A stretch of DNA of 64,000 nucleotides from Thioclava electrotropha (GCF_002085925.2 NZ_CP053562.1:221001-285000); one strand, 5' to 3'. Shown: positions 52,450 to 62,108, numbered from the stretch's first letter. The notes: a model not told the origin generated them from the letters alone. Translations and numbers: made by a program.

Positions 52450-54669
52450 TCAGTTGCTGCCGAAGATGTTGAGCAATTCGTTGAGGATCGACTGCGACGG
52501 ATCGCGCCGCTGCCGCTGGGGCTGCGCGGGCGCTTGTCCCGCGCTCTGGCTTTGCCCCTGAGACTGCTGTGCCGGCACCTGCCAGTCGCCCGGATGGGCC
52601 ATCGGGAGCGGCTTGGGATCTTCGCCGTTGAGCACCCGCTTCATCGTCTCGTGGAAGATCTCGGCGGGCAGGCCGCCCCCGGTCGTGCCTTTCAGCGGCG
52701 TGTTGTCGTCATTGCCCATCCAGACGCCGACGACGTAATCCGAGGTGAAGCCCACGAACCAGGCATCGCGCGCGCTCTGCGTGGTGCCGGTCTTGCCCGC
52801 GATCTCGTAGCCGTCGATGTTGGCGCGGCGGCCGGTCCCGTGCAGCACGACCTGACGCATCATGTAGGTCAGTTCCTGCGCCGCTTTCTTCGAGATCACG
52901 CGCTCGCCGATCCCGCCGGGCTTACCGAAGAGCGGCTGGTCGTCGCCTTTCAGCGTCAGCGAGGTCAGGCCATAGGGCTGCACCGAAGAGCCACCATTGA
53001 GGATGCCCGCATAGGCCCCTGTCATGTCGAGCAGATCCGATTCCCCCACGCCAAGCGCCACCGAAGGCAGGTTCGGCAGGTCCTGCGCAAAGCCGAAGCC
53101 TTCCGCGATCTTGATGACATTCTCGCGTCCCACCGCTTCGGAGACGCGCACGGTCGCGACGTTCACCGAATGCTCGAGCGCCGTGGTCAGCGTGATCGGC
53201 CCCATGTAGCTACGCTCGTAGTTGCGCGGGCTCCAATCGGGCGAGCCGGGCATCTTCACCGTGACCGGCGCGTCATCCACCATCGAATCCGGGGTGTAGC
53301 CCAGATCGAGCGCGGTCGCGTAGACGAAGGGCTTGAAGGTGGAGCCGGTCTGACGCTGCGCCATGGTCGCGTGGTTGAACGCACCCGAGACCTTCGTGGC
53401 CCGACCGCCAACCATGCCGCGCACGGCGCCATCTGCGCTCATCACGACGATCGCGGATTCGGCCTTCGAGCCTTTGGAGACCTTGTTGTCGTAGACCGAC
53501 TTCATCGCGTCTTCGGCCGCCGACTGGATGCGCTGATCGAGCGTGGTGTTGATGACCACATCCTCGGTCGTGTCGCGCGACAGGAAGTCCGGGATCGTAT
53601 CCATCACCCAATCCGCGAAATAGCCGCCCGCGCGCTTCTGGGCCGCCTGGCTCAGCGTGGCGGGGTTGTTCTTCGCGTCGAGATATTGCCGGTCCGTCAG
53701 GTAGTTTTGCTCATGCATGAGGCTGAGCACGGTCGCGGCCCGTTCCTGCGAACGCTCGAGGCTCGAAGTCGGGGCGTAATAGCTAGGGGCTTTCAGAAGG
53801 CCGGCCAGCATCGCGGCCTGCTGCGGATCGACATTGGCCGCCGAGATGCCGAAATAGCGCTCCGACGCGGCCTCGAAGCCGCGCGCACCCGCACCGAGAT
53901 AGGCGCGGTTGAGGTAGATCGAAAGGATTTCATCTTTCGAGTATTTCAGTTCCAGCGCGAAGGCGTAGGGCACTTCCTTGATCTTGCGGCGCAGACCGCC
54001 CGAACGGCAGTCATTCTCGTAGGCGGCTTCGTTCTTCCATTTCTTCGGGTCGAACTTCACGCCGAGGCACAGGAGCTTCGCGGTCTGCTGCGTGATGGTC
54101 GAGCCGCCGTTGCCGTCGAACGGCCCGCGCCCTTCGCGCATGTTGATTGCCATCGCCGAGGCGATGCCGCGCGGCGAGATGCCGAAGTGATGGTAGAAGC
54201 GGCGGTCCTCGGTCGCGACCACGGCGTCGCGCAGATAGGGCGAGACGTTCTTCGCGTCGATCTGGCCGCCGAAGGTCTCGCCGCGCCAGGCGAAGACCTT
54301 GCCCTGATCGTCGAGCATCGTGACCGAGCCGCGGGTGCGGCCGTCGAGCAGCTTCGTGTAGTCAGGCAGGGTCGAGTAGAAATACAGCGTCGCTGCGCCC
54401 ACCACGAGGGCGACGATCATCGCGAGGCGCCAGCCGACGCCCCATACGACCCGCCAGATCAACCGGGCGAGGCCGATGATCAGGCCGGTGACCGGCCCGT
54501 TGCGCCGCGGCGGCTTACCTCGGCCGCCACCGCCACCTCCGCCGTTACCTCCACCCCGGCGCGCATTCTTGCGCGGCTTGGTGGGTTTCGATGCCTTGGG
54601 AGGCTGCTTCGACGAGGAATAGCGCTTGTCGGCCACGAGGCGCCCGCGCCCTCCGCCTTTCTGAGTCAT
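52450..54669 (-). CDS. Class A penicillin-binding protein (PBP1a-like, bifunctional)
   Basis: Polymerises and cross-links peptidoglycan. The 739 residues start with a basic, Gly-rich cytoplasmic segment (~residues 30-60), then one membrane helix (~80-100). The transglycosylase domain has EDRRFYHHFGISPRG. The transpeptidase domain has GSTFKPF (Ser nucleophile), SVNVATV and AGKTGTTQ. A Gln/Pro-rich tail of about 40 residues (~695-739) ends the protein. It lies convergent to mlaA-mlaC. Confidence 0.95.
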   Translation of the reverse strand: MTQKGGGRGRLVADKRYSSSKQPPKASKPTKPRKNARRGGGNGGGGGGGRGKPPRRNGPVTGLIIGLARLIWRVVWGVGWRLAMIVALVVGAATLYFYSTLPDYTKLLDGRTRGSVTMLDDQGKVFAWRGETFGGQIDAKNVSPYLRDAVVATEDRRFYHHFGISPRGIASAMAINMREGRGPFDGNGGSTITQQTAKLLCLGVKFDPKKWKNEAAYENDCRSGGLRRKIKEVPYAFALELKYSKDEILSIYLNRAYLGAGARGFEAASERYFGISAANVDPQQAAMLAGLLKAPSYYAPTSSLERSQERAATVLSLMHEQNYLTDRQYLDAKNNPATLSQAAQKRAGGYFADWVMDTIPDFLSRDTTEDVVINTTLDQRIQSAAEDAMKSVYDNKVSKGSKAESAIVVMSADGAVRGMVGGRATKVSGAFNHATMAQRQTGSTFKPFVYATALDLGYTPDSMVDDAPVTVKMPGSPDWSPRNYERSYMGPITLTTALEHSVNVATVRVSEAVGRENVIKIAEGFGFAQDLPNLPSVALGVGESDLLDMTGAYAGILNGGSSVQPYGLTSLTLKGDDQPLFGKPGGIGERVISKKAAQELTYMMRQVVLHGTGRRANIDGYEIAGKTGTTQSARDAWFVGFTSDYVVGVWMGNDDNTPLKGTTGGGLPAEIFHETMKRVLNGEDPKPLPMAHPGDWQVPAQQSQGQSQSAGQAPAQPQRQRRDPSQSILNELLNIFGSN

Positions 54670-54786
54670 CTGCCTGTTCCGCTGCCTGCGTTTTAATTGC
54701 GCGCAATCTACACGGGCCGACCCGAGATGTGCACCCGCGAAAAATCACGTTTCAGATTTGCAATGTGATTAAAAAAGCGGCAAAGC

Positions 54787-54799
54787 GCACAAATTGTGC
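54787..54799. promoter_or_regulatory. Dyad upstream of glnK (possible nitrogen-control site)
   Basis: A perfect inverted repeat GCACAA-A-TTGTGC lies about 140 bases before glnK in an A/T-rich stretch. A second, opposite dyad GTGC-N7-GCAC lies at 54853-54867. The GCAC/GTGC halves resemble enteric NtrC sites, but the spacing differs (5 instead of 7). No clear sigma-54 box was found. The 270-base gap before glnK holds nothing else definite. Confidence 0.35.
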
Positions 54800-54939
54800 A
54801 AATTTGAGCCAGAATCCGCTGAGGCTGCCACTCGGACGGAACCTCGTTTCCTTGTGCGAAAGGGGCACAGCGGGCCTTTTAACACCGTGCGATGTCACCA
54901 AGCGGGCATCGAAAGGGCTGAACAAGGAAGGGATGTCAG

Positions 54940-55278
54940 GTGAAACTCATCATTGCAGCAATCAAGCCGTTCAAGCTGGAGGAGGTGCGCGAGGCGCTTA
55001 CCACCATCGGCGTGCGCGGAATGATGGTGACCGAGATCAAAGGCTTCGGTGCCCAGTCGGGTCACACGGAAATCTATCGTGGTGCCGAATACGCCGTGAA
55101 CTTCGTGCCGAAGGTCAAGCTGGAGATCGTCGTCGCGGACGGCCTCGCCGACGAGGTTGTCGACACGATCATGAAAGCCGCGAAAACCGACAAGATCGGC
55201 GACGGCAAAATCTTCGTTCTCGATGTCGGGCAGGCGGTTCGCGTGCGTACCGGCGAATCCAATGACGACGCGCTTTAA
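54940..55278 (+). CDS. glnK: P-II nitrogen regulatory protein GlnK
   Basis: Trimeric sensor of nitrogen and energy state that gates the ammonium channel encoded next door. The 112 residues begin MKLIIAAIKPFKLEEVREAL from a GTG start. The T-loop has uridylylated Tyr51 (EIYRGAEYAVNF), and the C-terminal VRTGESNDDAL is canonical. It precedes amtB by 25 bases, the classic glnK-amtB operon. Confidence 0.96.
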   Translation: MKLIIAAIKPFKLEEVREALTTIGVRGMMVTEIKGFGAQSGHTEIYRGAEYAVNFVPKVKLEIVVADGLADEVVDTIMKAAKTDKIGDGKIFVLDVGQAVRVRTGESNDDAL

Positions 55279-55303
55279 GGCGCGACAGGGGGAAAGTAGG
55301 AAA

Positions 55304-56632
55304 ATGAACAAGCTTTCGAAAATCACTGGCCTTGCGGTTGCGATGACCGCGGTGGCCCTGCCGGCGCTGGCGCAAGACGCCGCCCCGGTCGATCCGCCGG
55401 CCAATGAGATCGGCTTCATCCTGAACACCTTCATGTTCCTCGTCACCGGCTTCCTGGTGATGTGGATGGGCGCGGGCTTCTCGATGCTCGAGGCTGGCCT
55501 CGTGCGTTCGAAGAACGTGACCATGCAGTCGCTCAAGAACATCGCGCTCTTCGCGATCGCGGCGATCATGTACTACCTGATCGGCTACAACCTGATGTAC
55601 CCGGGCGACGGCTGGTCGATCAACGGCGTGCTCGGTGCCTTCTCGACCACCTCGCTCGAGCCCGTTGGCGTCGGCGCGGATTCGGTCGACCTGACCTACG
55701 CTTCGGTCGGTTCGGACTTCTTCTTCCAGCTGATGTTCTGCGCCACCACCGCGTCGATCGTTTCGGGCACCCTGGCCGAGCGCATCAAGCTGTGGCCGTT
55801 CCTGATCTTCACCGTGATCCTGACGGGCTTCATCTACCCGATCCAGGCTTCGTGGAAATGGGGCGGTGGTTTCCTGGACGCCGATTTCGGCTTCCTCGAC
55901 TTCGCTGGCTCGACCGTCGTGCACTCGGTCGGTGGCTGGGCGGCTCTCGCAGGCGCTCTGATCCTCGGCCCGCGTATCGGCAAGTATAAGGACGGCAAGG
56001 TCCAGGCTATGCCCGGTTCGAACCTGACGCTCGCCACGCTCGGTACCTTCATCCTGTGGCTCGGCTGGTTCGGCTTCAACGGCGGTTCGCAGCTCTACAT
56101 GAACACCGTGGGCAACGTCGCCGATATCTCGCGCATCTTCGCCAACACCAACACGGCAGCTGCCGGTGGCGCGATCGCAGCGCTGATCCTGACCCAGATC
56201 CTCTACAAGAAGCCGGATCTGACCATGGTTCTCAACGGCGCTCTGGCTGGCCTCGTGTCGATCACGGCTGAGCCGCTGACCCCGAGCCTCGGTGCGGCGA
56301 CCATCATCGGCGCGATCGGCGGTATCATCGTGGTCCTGCTGGTTCCGATGCTCGACAAGCTGAAGATCGATGACGTCGTGGGCGCTATCCCGGTCCATCT
56401 CGGCGCTGGTATCTGGGGCACGCTGGCTGTTCCGATCACCAACCCGGACGGCACCTTCTACGGCCAGATCGTCTCGATCATCATCGTCGGCATCTTCGTC
56501 TTCGTGGTCTCGGCAATCATCTGGTTCATCCTCAAAGCCGTCATGGGCATCCGCGCCCCGGCCGAGGACGAGATGATGGGTCTCGACAAGGCGGAACTGG
56601 GCATGGAAGCCTATCCGGAGTTCGTCAACTAA
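55304..56632 (+). CDS. amtB: Ammonium transporter AmtB
   Basis: Ammonium channel of 442 residues: a signal peptide (MNKLSKITGLAVAMTAVALP, cut near ALA) and eleven transmembrane helices. The conserved pore segments are GFSMLEAGLVRSKNV, DFAGSTVVHSVGGWAALAG with its pore histidine, and WLGWFGFNGGSQL. VGAIPVHLGAGIWGTLAV carries the second pore histidine. It follows glnK and ends at a strong terminator. Confidence 0.96.
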   Translation: MNKLSKITGLAVAMTAVALPALAQDAAPVDPPANEIGFILNTFMFLVTGFLVMWMGAGFSMLEAGLVRSKNVTMQSLKNIALFAIAAIMYYLIGYNLMYPGDGWSINGVLGAFSTTSLEPVGVGADSVDLTYASVGSDFFFQLMFCATTASIVSGTLAERIKLWPFLIFTVILTGFIYPIQASWKWGGGFLDADFGFLDFAGSTVVHSVGGWAALAGALILGPRIGKYKDGKVQAMPGSNLTLATLGTFILWLGWFGFNGGSQLYMNTVGNVADISRIFANTNTAAAGGAIAALILTQILYKKPDLTMVLNGALAGLVSITAEPLTPSLGAATIIGAIGGIIVVLLVPMLDKLKIDDVVGAIPVHLGAGIWGTLAVPITNPDGTFYGQIVSIIIVGIFVFVVSAIIWFILKAVMGIRAPAEDEMMGLDKAELGMEAYPEFVN

Positions 56633-56655
56633 GACGCCGCATCCAAGAGAAAGCG

Positions 56656-56685
56656 AAAGGCCCGGGAGCGATCCCGGGCCTTTTT
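56656..56685. terminator. Bidirectional terminator between amtB and the efflux operon
   Basis: A perfect stem AAAGGCCCGGGA / TCCCGGGCCTTT with loop GCGA is followed by T residues, between convergent amtB and emrB-like genes. Confidence 0.92.
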
Positions 56686-56704
56686 CATTGCGTCTGGTGT
56701 CGGC

Positions 56705-58267
56705 TTACTCGGTGACCGGAGCGCCTTGCGGCTTCTGGCCGCCGCCGCTGTTCTGGTAATCCGGCTTGCGCAGGAAGAAGACGAGCGGGATCGCCGCCAG
56801 CGTGACCCACATCATGAACTTGAAATCGTCCACGTAAGAGATCATCGCCGCCTGCTGCGTCGCGAGGTTGTTGAGCACCGTAAGGGCCGCCTCCCGCGAC
56901 ATGCCGCTCGCGCCGTTCATCACGCCCGAGAGGTTCTGCGGATTGATCGCCGAGACGATCTCGGAATGGTTCACCGCGATATTGTGGGTGAGCAGCGCGG
57001 TCACGATCGAGATCCCGATGGACGAGCCGATATTGCGCAGAAGCGAGAACAACGCTGTGCCGTCGCCGCGATATTCCGGGGCGAGCGTGGCGAAAGCGAG
57101 CGTCGAGATCGGCACGAAGACCGAGCCCAGCCCGAAGCCCTGAATCACGCCCGAGATGATGATCCATTTCGGCCCCATCTGCGGCGAGAAGGTCGACATG
57201 ATGTGCAGCGAATAGGCGGTCAAGGACAGCCCGACCACCACGAGGATGCGCAGGTCGATGACCTTCACCAGTCGCCCGATCAGCAGCATCATGATCATCG
57301 CCCCCACACCGCGTGGTGACATCACCAAGCCCGTCGTCAGCGTCGGGTAGCTGAAGATGTTCGACAGCATCGGCGGCAGCAGTGCCAGCGAGGCGAGCAG
57401 GATGATCCCGATCACGAAGATGAACAGCAGCCCCATCGAGAGGTTGCGGTCGAGGAACATCTTCGGCTCGAGGAAGGGTTTCTTCGCGCTGAGAATCCAC
57501 ACGAGGAAGACCCAGAACCCGCTGATCGCGAGCGCGGCCTCGATCCAAATCTCGCGCGAGGCGAACCAGTCGAGATCGGACCCACGGTCGAGCATCATCT
57601 GCAGCGACCCGATGGCCACCGCCAGCGCCGCGAAGCCGAAGAAGTCGAAACCGATCTTCTTCTTGGGCGTCTCGGGCAGGAAGAAGGCGGAGCCTGCGAT
57701 CGCGATCATCCCGAGCGGCACGTTGATGTAGAACACCCAGCGCCAGTTGATCACCTCGGTCAGATAGCCGCCCAGCGTCGGGCCGATGATCGGGCCGAGC
57801 ATGATGCCAGCACCGAACATCGCCATCGCCTGCCCGTGCTTCTCGCGCGGGTTGATGTCGAGCATGAAGTTCTGTGCGAGCGGCACGATGGCCGCGCCGA
57901 ACACGCCCTGCATGAGGCGGAAGATCACCATCACGTCGAGCGACCACGCGATCCCGCAAAGCATCGAGAAGACGACGAAGCCGATCACCGCGACCATGAA
58001 GATCTCGCGCCGCCCGAAGCGGTTGGCGAGCCACCCCGACAGCGGGGTCACGATGGCTGCAGCGACGATATAGGAAGTCAGCACCCAGTTGATCGTATCG
58101 CGCGACGCGCCAAGGTCGGCGCGCATGTCCGGCAGGGCCACGTTCGCAATCGTTGTATCGAGCACCTGCATGATCACGGCCAACATCAGCGACGCCATGA
58201 TCAGCGCGCGATGCGGCACGTTATGCGGGTCGATCCCCTTGGGTTGTTTCTCTGCGGCCTCGGCCAT
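56705..58267 (-). CDS. DHA2-family MFS multidrug efflux permease, EmrB-like
   Basis: Proton-driven drug exporter of 520 residues and fourteen predicted helices. Family marks include LDTTIANVALPDMRADLGAS, the motif A-like LANRFGRREIF, motif C GAGIMLGPIIGPTLGG and VFYINVPLG. It lies three bases after the emrA-like gene, and a MarR repressor leads the operon. The outer-membrane partner is not in the window. Substrates are unknown. Confidence 0.93.
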   Translation of the reverse strand: MAEAAEKQPKGIDPHNVPHRALIMASLMLAVIMQVLDTTIANVALPDMRADLGASRDTINWVLTSYIVAAAIVTPLSGWLANRFGRREIFMVAVIGFVVFSMLCGIAWSLDVMVIFRLMQGVFGAAIVPLAQNFMLDINPREKHGQAMAMFGAGIMLGPIIGPTLGGYLTEVINWRWVFYINVPLGMIAIAGSAFFLPETPKKKIGFDFFGFAALAVAIGSLQMMLDRGSDLDWFASREIWIEAALAISGFWVFLVWILSAKKPFLEPKMFLDRNLSMGLLFIFVIGIILLASLALLPPMLSNIFSYPTLTTGLVMSPRGVGAMIMMLLIGRLVKVIDLRILVVVGLSLTAYSLHIMSTFSPQMGPKWIIISGVIQGFGLGSVFVPISTLAFATLAPEYRGDGTALFSLLRNIGSSIGISIVTALLTHNIAVNHSEIVSAINPQNLSGVMNGASGMSREAALTVLNNLATQQAAMISYVDDFKFMMWVTLAAIPLVFFLRKPDYQNSGGGQKPQGAPVTE

Positions 58268-58270
58268 GAC

Positions 58271-59401
58271 TTACTGCCCCTGTTGGGTCGTGCCAGCAAC
58301 GGCGGCCGAGCTGTTCGCCTTGTCGAGGATGCGCTTGTAACGCGGCTCCGAGGCGGTATCGACGGTGACGCTGGCCGAGAGACCTGCGCGCAGGCCGTCG
58401 AGTTTCGCGCCTTCGTCGAGACGCAGGCGCACCGGAACACGCTGGGTTACTTTCACCCAGTTGCCGGTCGCGTTCTGCGCCGGAAGGATCGAGAACTCGG
58501 CCCCGGTGCCCGCGCCGACCGCGTCGACCGTCGCGTGATATTCGCGATCCGGGAAGGCGTCGAATTCGACGGTGGCCGACTGGCCCTCTTGCATATGGGT
58601 CAGTGCGGTTTCCTTGAAGTTCGCGATCACCCAGACGTCGCTGGTATCGACCAGCGTGAAGAGGCTGGCACCGGCACCGACCATCTCGCCCGGTTTGAAC
58701 GAGGAGGCCTGATAGATGATGCCGTCAGTGGGCGCATCGACCTCGGTCTGTGAGAGGTTGTACTTGGCGTCATTGACCGCCGCGATCGCCGATTTCACCG
58801 AAGGGTGCTCGTCCACCTGAATCTCGGGATTGCCGTTGAGCGCAACCTTGGCCGACGCCACTTTCTGCTTCGCGGCGGCCAGCGTGTTCTGCGCGGCTTG
58901 CGTCGCCGTGCGCTGCTGGTCGAGCGCCTGCTGCGTCGTGGTGCCGGATTTGATCAGCTTTTCCTGACGGTCGAGCTGTTTCTCCTGATAAGCCGCGTTA
59001 TCCGCCGCCTGTTTCTCGTCGGCGAGCGCGGCCTTGTAGGAGGCGCGAAGCTGTTCGACCTGCAGGCGGGCCTGCGACAGTGCGGCCTCTGCCTTGGCCA
59101 GCGCCAGCTCGTAGGGTTTCTTGTCGAGCTCGAACAGCGGTGCGCCTTTTTTCACATGCTCGTTGTCATGCACGAACACCTCGGTCACACGGCCCGAGAT
59201 TTGCGAGGCCACGGGAATCCGCGCCATCTGGAAATTGGCGTTCTCGGTGCTTTGCGAGCCACCGGCGCTCAGCCAGTACCACGCGCCGCCCAGTACGATG
59301 AGGGCAGGCACGAGAATAAGGAGCCAGAATTTCGGCCCCTTCTTCTGTTTCTGTTTCGGTTGGTCTGCCGCGCTGTCCGCGGTCGGGTTCTGGTCACTCA
59401 T
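58271..59401 (-). CDS. HlyD/EmrA-family membrane fusion protein
   Basis: Periplasmic adaptor of the EmrAB-type pump. The 376 residues have a basic N-terminus, one membrane helix (~28-46), lipoyl halves (ISGRVTEVFVHDNEHVKKG and VDAPTDGIIYQ), a coiled-coil hairpin (~95-190) and a beta-barrel domain. It overlaps the MarR gene by eight bases. Confidence 0.93.
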   Translation of the reverse strand: MSDQNPTADSAADQPKQKQKKGPKFWLLILVPALIVLGGAWYWLSAGGSQSTENANFQMARIPVASQISGRVTEVFVHDNEHVKKGAPLFELDKKPYELALAKAEAALSQARLQVEQLRASYKAALADEKQAADNAAYQEKQLDRQEKLIKSGTTTQQALDQQRTATQAAQNTLAAAKQKVASAKVALNGNPEIQVDEHPSVKSAIAAVNDAKYNLSQTEVDAPTDGIIYQASSFKPGEMVGAGASLFTLVDTSDVWVIANFKETALTHMQEGQSATVEFDAFPDREYHATVDAVGAGTGAEFSILPAQNATGNWVKVTQRVPVRLRLDEGAKLDGLRAGLSASVTVDTASEPRYKRILDKANSSAAVAGTTQQGQ

Positions 59402-59846
59402 GATTTGTCTCTGACGTGGAGGAGGTGTCTTCGGAGAGGTTACGGATGATCGCTCGCAGGGTGTTCAGTGCGGTCGCGACTTCGTCATCGCTCAGTCCGG
59501 CCAGCGCCTGTTCGTAGATGTCATCCGCGATGGAGCGCGCATTCTCGAAGGCGTTGCGCGCCTTGGCCGAGGGATGCACGAGCTTGACGCGTCGATCGTT
59601 CGGATCAGGTTTGCGGCAGACCCAGTCGGCTTCTTCCATGCGGTCGACGAGGCGCGAGACCGAAATCGGTTCGATTTCGAGCAGCTCGGCCAGCCGGGCC
59701 TGCGGCAGCGCGCCTTCCTTCTTGAGGTAGACGAGAAGCCGCCATTGCGCGGTCGTCAGGCCGAACTCGTTGGCGCGTGCCTCGAAACGACGGCGGATCA
59801 ACCGCGTCGCGTCATGCAGGAGAAAACCTAGGCTCTGATCGGGCAT
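59394..59846 (-). CDS. MarR-family transcriptional regulator
   Basis: Winged-helix repressor of 150 residues: LTTAQWRLLVYLKKEGALPQ, then the recognition helix ARLAELLEIEPISVSRLVDRM, then the wing with RKPDPNDRRVKLVH. It is the first gene of a MarR-EmrA-EmrB operon and likely represses it, responding to a pump substrate. The promoter and a dyad lie just upstream. Confidence 0.93.
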   Translation of the reverse strand: MPDQSLGFLLHDATRLIRRRFEARANEFGLTTAQWRLLVYLKKEGALPQARLAELLEIEPISVSRLVDRMEEADWVCRKPDPNDRRVKLVHPSAKARNAFENARSIADDIYEQALAGLSDDEVATALNTLRAIIRNLSEDTSSTSETNHE

Positions 59847-59869
59847 CCGGGGCTCCGTTGAAATTAAAG

Positions 59870-59905
59870 TAAGCCTCTATATTATGAGCCTGCTTATTAT
59901 TTCAA
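59870..59905 (-). promoter_or_regulatory. Promoter and dyad operator of the MarR-EmrAB operon
   Basis: In an A/T-rich stretch on the minus strand, TTGAAA (59905-59900) is followed after 18 bases by TATAGA (59881-59876). An inverted repeat TAAGC-N17-GCTTA (59870-59896) covers the -10 region, where a MarR dimer would block transcription. Confidence 0.55.
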
Positions 59906-59986
59906 GGGCGCAATGCGGAAAAATCCGCGACGAAAAACGGCGGCCGAATGGACCGCCGTTTCGAATTTTCGTGTTGTCGGAAGCGT

Positions 59987-61171
59987 TTAGACGCCAGCGT
60001 CGATCAGCGCGCGGGCCAGCAGCGGCACGCTGTTTTTGTTGAGGCCCGCGATGTTGATACGCGAGTCGCCGACCATGTAGATCGCGTTGCCTTCCTTCAT
60101 CGCAGCGACCTGCTCGGGCGTCGCGCCAAGGCGCGAGAACATGCCGCGGTGCTCTGCCACGAAGTCGAAGCGGTCGGAATTGGACAGCTTGCGCAGCTCG
60201 TCGGCGAGTTGCTGGCGCAGCTCCAGCATGCCGGTGCGAACCTCTTCCAGCTCGGCTTCCCAATCGGCGCGCAGCTCGGGATCGGTGAGCACGCGGGTGA
60301 CCAGCGCCTGCCCGTGATAGGGCGGGAAGGAGTAGGTCTGACGGTTGAGATAGGCGAGGTTGCCCTGAACGGTCTTCTTGGTCTCTTCCGAACCCAGAAC
60401 CATCAGGCAGCCGGTACGCTCGCGATAGATGCCGAAGTTCTTCGAGCAGGACGCCGCGATCAGCACTTCCGGCAGACGCTCGGCGATGAGGCGGGTGCCT
60501 GCCGCATCGGCTTCAAGACCGTCCCCGAAGCCCTGATAGGCGAGGTCGATCATCGGCACGGCGCCGGTCTCTTTCAGAAGGTCCGCAACCTTGCCCCATT
60601 GCTCGAGCGTCAGGTTCGCGCCGGTCGGATTGTGGCAGCAGCCGTGCAGCAGCACGATGTCGCCTTCCTTGGCACCCTTCAGGTCTTCCATCATCGCGTC
60701 GAAATCGACCGAGCGGGTCTCGGCATCGAAATAGCGATAGGTGGTGAAGTCCTGATCCATGAATTTGAGGATCGAGAGGTGGTTCGGCCAGGTCGGATCG
60801 GAGACCCAGATCTTGGTGCCGGGGTTCGCCATGCGGGCAAGCTCGAAGCCCATGCGGCAGGCGCCGGTGCCGCCCACGGTCGAGAGGCACGCCAGACGAT
60901 CGGCCGGGTAGCCCTTGCCCAGAACCATCTCGGCCATCGCCGCATGGAATTCCGGCTGGCCGGCGAGGCCCGCGTATTTCTTCGTGGTTTCCTGATCCCA
61001 GACCTGCTTTTCCGCCTTGTGGATGGCGCGCATGATCGGGGTTTCGCCTTCGGCGTTCTTGTAGACGCCGACGCCGAGATCGACCTTCTGGTCGCGCTCA
61101 TCGGCGCGGTATTCTTCCATCAGCGCGAGGATCTTGTCCGGCGCCTGCGGCTTGAGATTGTTCAGCATCAT
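59987..61171 (-). CDS. Aromatic/aspartate aminotransferase (class I, TyrB/AspC-like)
   Basis: PLP enzyme moving amino groups between aspartate or aromatic amino acids and 2-oxoglutarate. The 394 residues include VDLGVGVYKNAEG near the start, LLHGCCHNPTGANLT, the PLP-lysine in SCSKNFGIYRERTG and substrate Arg in the C-terminal MFSRLGATPEQV region. It overlaps the sulfurtransferase gene by four bases (ATGA). Confidence 0.94.
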   Translation of the reverse strand: MMLNNLKPQAPDKILALMEEYRADERDQKVDLGVGVYKNAEGETPIMRAIHKAEKQVWDQETTKKYAGLAGQPEFHAAMAEMVLGKGYPADRLACLSTVGGTGACRMGFELARMANPGTKIWVSDPTWPNHLSILKFMDQDFTTYRYFDAETRSVDFDAMMEDLKGAKEGDIVLLHGCCHNPTGANLTLEQWGKVADLLKETGAVPMIDLAYQGFGDGLEADAAGTRLIAERLPEVLIAASCSKNFGIYRERTGCLMVLGSEETKKTVQGNLAYLNRQTYSFPPYHGQALVTRVLTDPELRADWEAELEEVRTGMLELRQQLADELRKLSNSDRFDFVAEHRGMFSRLGATPEQVAAMKEGNAIYMVGDSRINIAGLNKNSVPLLARALIDAGV

Positions 61172-62025
61172 GCTTCTCCCGTTGCGACCTTGAGGTCGTT
61201 ATACATGCCCCATTCCGACCAGGACCCGTCATAGAGCGACCAGTCGGACTTGCCGATCAGTTCGAGCGCGAGCGACAGGATCGCGGCGCTGACACCGGAG
61301 CCGCAGGTCGTGATCGCGGGCTTCGACAGGTCGACGCCGGCGGCCTCGAACAGGGCCTTGATCTCTTCTGGGGATTTGAAAGTGCCCTCGGGGGTCAACA
61401 GCTCGCCGAAGGGCAGGTTGCGCGAGCCGGGGATATGACCCGAACGCAGCCCCGGGCGCGGCTCCGTGCCGTTGCCGAGGAAGCGCTCGTTCGGGCGCGC
61501 GTCGATGATTTCGTGATCGCCGAGTTTGCTGGCATGGGCGACCTGCGTGACGTCCTTCACCAGACCGGGGTGGCGTTGCACCGTCATGTGACGGTCGCGC
61601 ACCATCGGCGGCCTGTCTTCGAGCGGGCGGCCCTCGGCCTCCCATTTCGGCAGACCGCCATCGAGCACCGCCACATCCGTCTTGCCCATCAGGCGGAAGG
61701 TCCACCAGACGCGCGGCGCGGAGAAGACGGAATGCTGATCGTAGATCACGACCTGATGGCCGTCGCCGACGCCCATCGCGCGCATCCGCGAGATGAACTT
61801 CTCGGGCGGCGGCGCCATATGCGGCAGATCCGAGCGGTTATCGGCGATATCGTCGATGTCGAAGAAGCGCGCACCGGGAATGTGCTTGGCGTCATAGGTC
61901 GCCTTCGCATCCCGCTCCATCTGCGGCAGGAACCACGAAGCGTCCAGAATGCGCAGGTCGGGGTCCTTCAGATGGGCAGCAAGCCAATCCGTCGATACGA
62001 GCGTTTTCGGGTCATCCATCGTCAT
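61168..62025 (-). CDS. sseA: 3-mercaptopyruvate sulfurtransferase
   Basis: Moves sulfur from 3-mercaptopyruvate to thiols or cyanide. The 285 residues hold two rhodanese domains: an inactive N-terminal one and a C-terminal one with catalytic Cys241 in TTCGSGVSAAIL, the CGSGV[ST]A mark of mercaptopyruvate enzymes. Coupling to an aminotransferase fits, since transamination of cysteine gives 3-mercaptopyruvate. A second in-frame ATG lies two codons into the gene. Confidence 0.93.
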   Translation of the reverse strand: MTMDDPKTLVSTDWLAAHLKDPDLRILDASWFLPQMERDAKATYDAKHIPGARFFDIDDIADNRSDLPHMAPPPEKFISRMRAMGVGDGHQVVIYDQHSVFSAPRVWWTFRLMGKTDVAVLDGGLPKWEAEGRPLEDRPPMVRDRHMTVQRHPGLVKDVTQVAHASKLGDHEIIDARPNERFLGNGTEPRPGLRSGHIPGSRNLPFGELLTPEGTFKSPEEIKALFEAAGVDLSKPAITTCGSGVSAAILSLALELIGKSDWSLYDGSWSEWGMYNDLKVATGEA

Positions 62026-62108
62026 GCGCCTCTTTTGCCGGTCGGGATTGCTTAGACTCAGCGGCGCGCAAGACGCAAGGGCAGGGCGGGTAAATCCGCC
62101 CCATGCCC

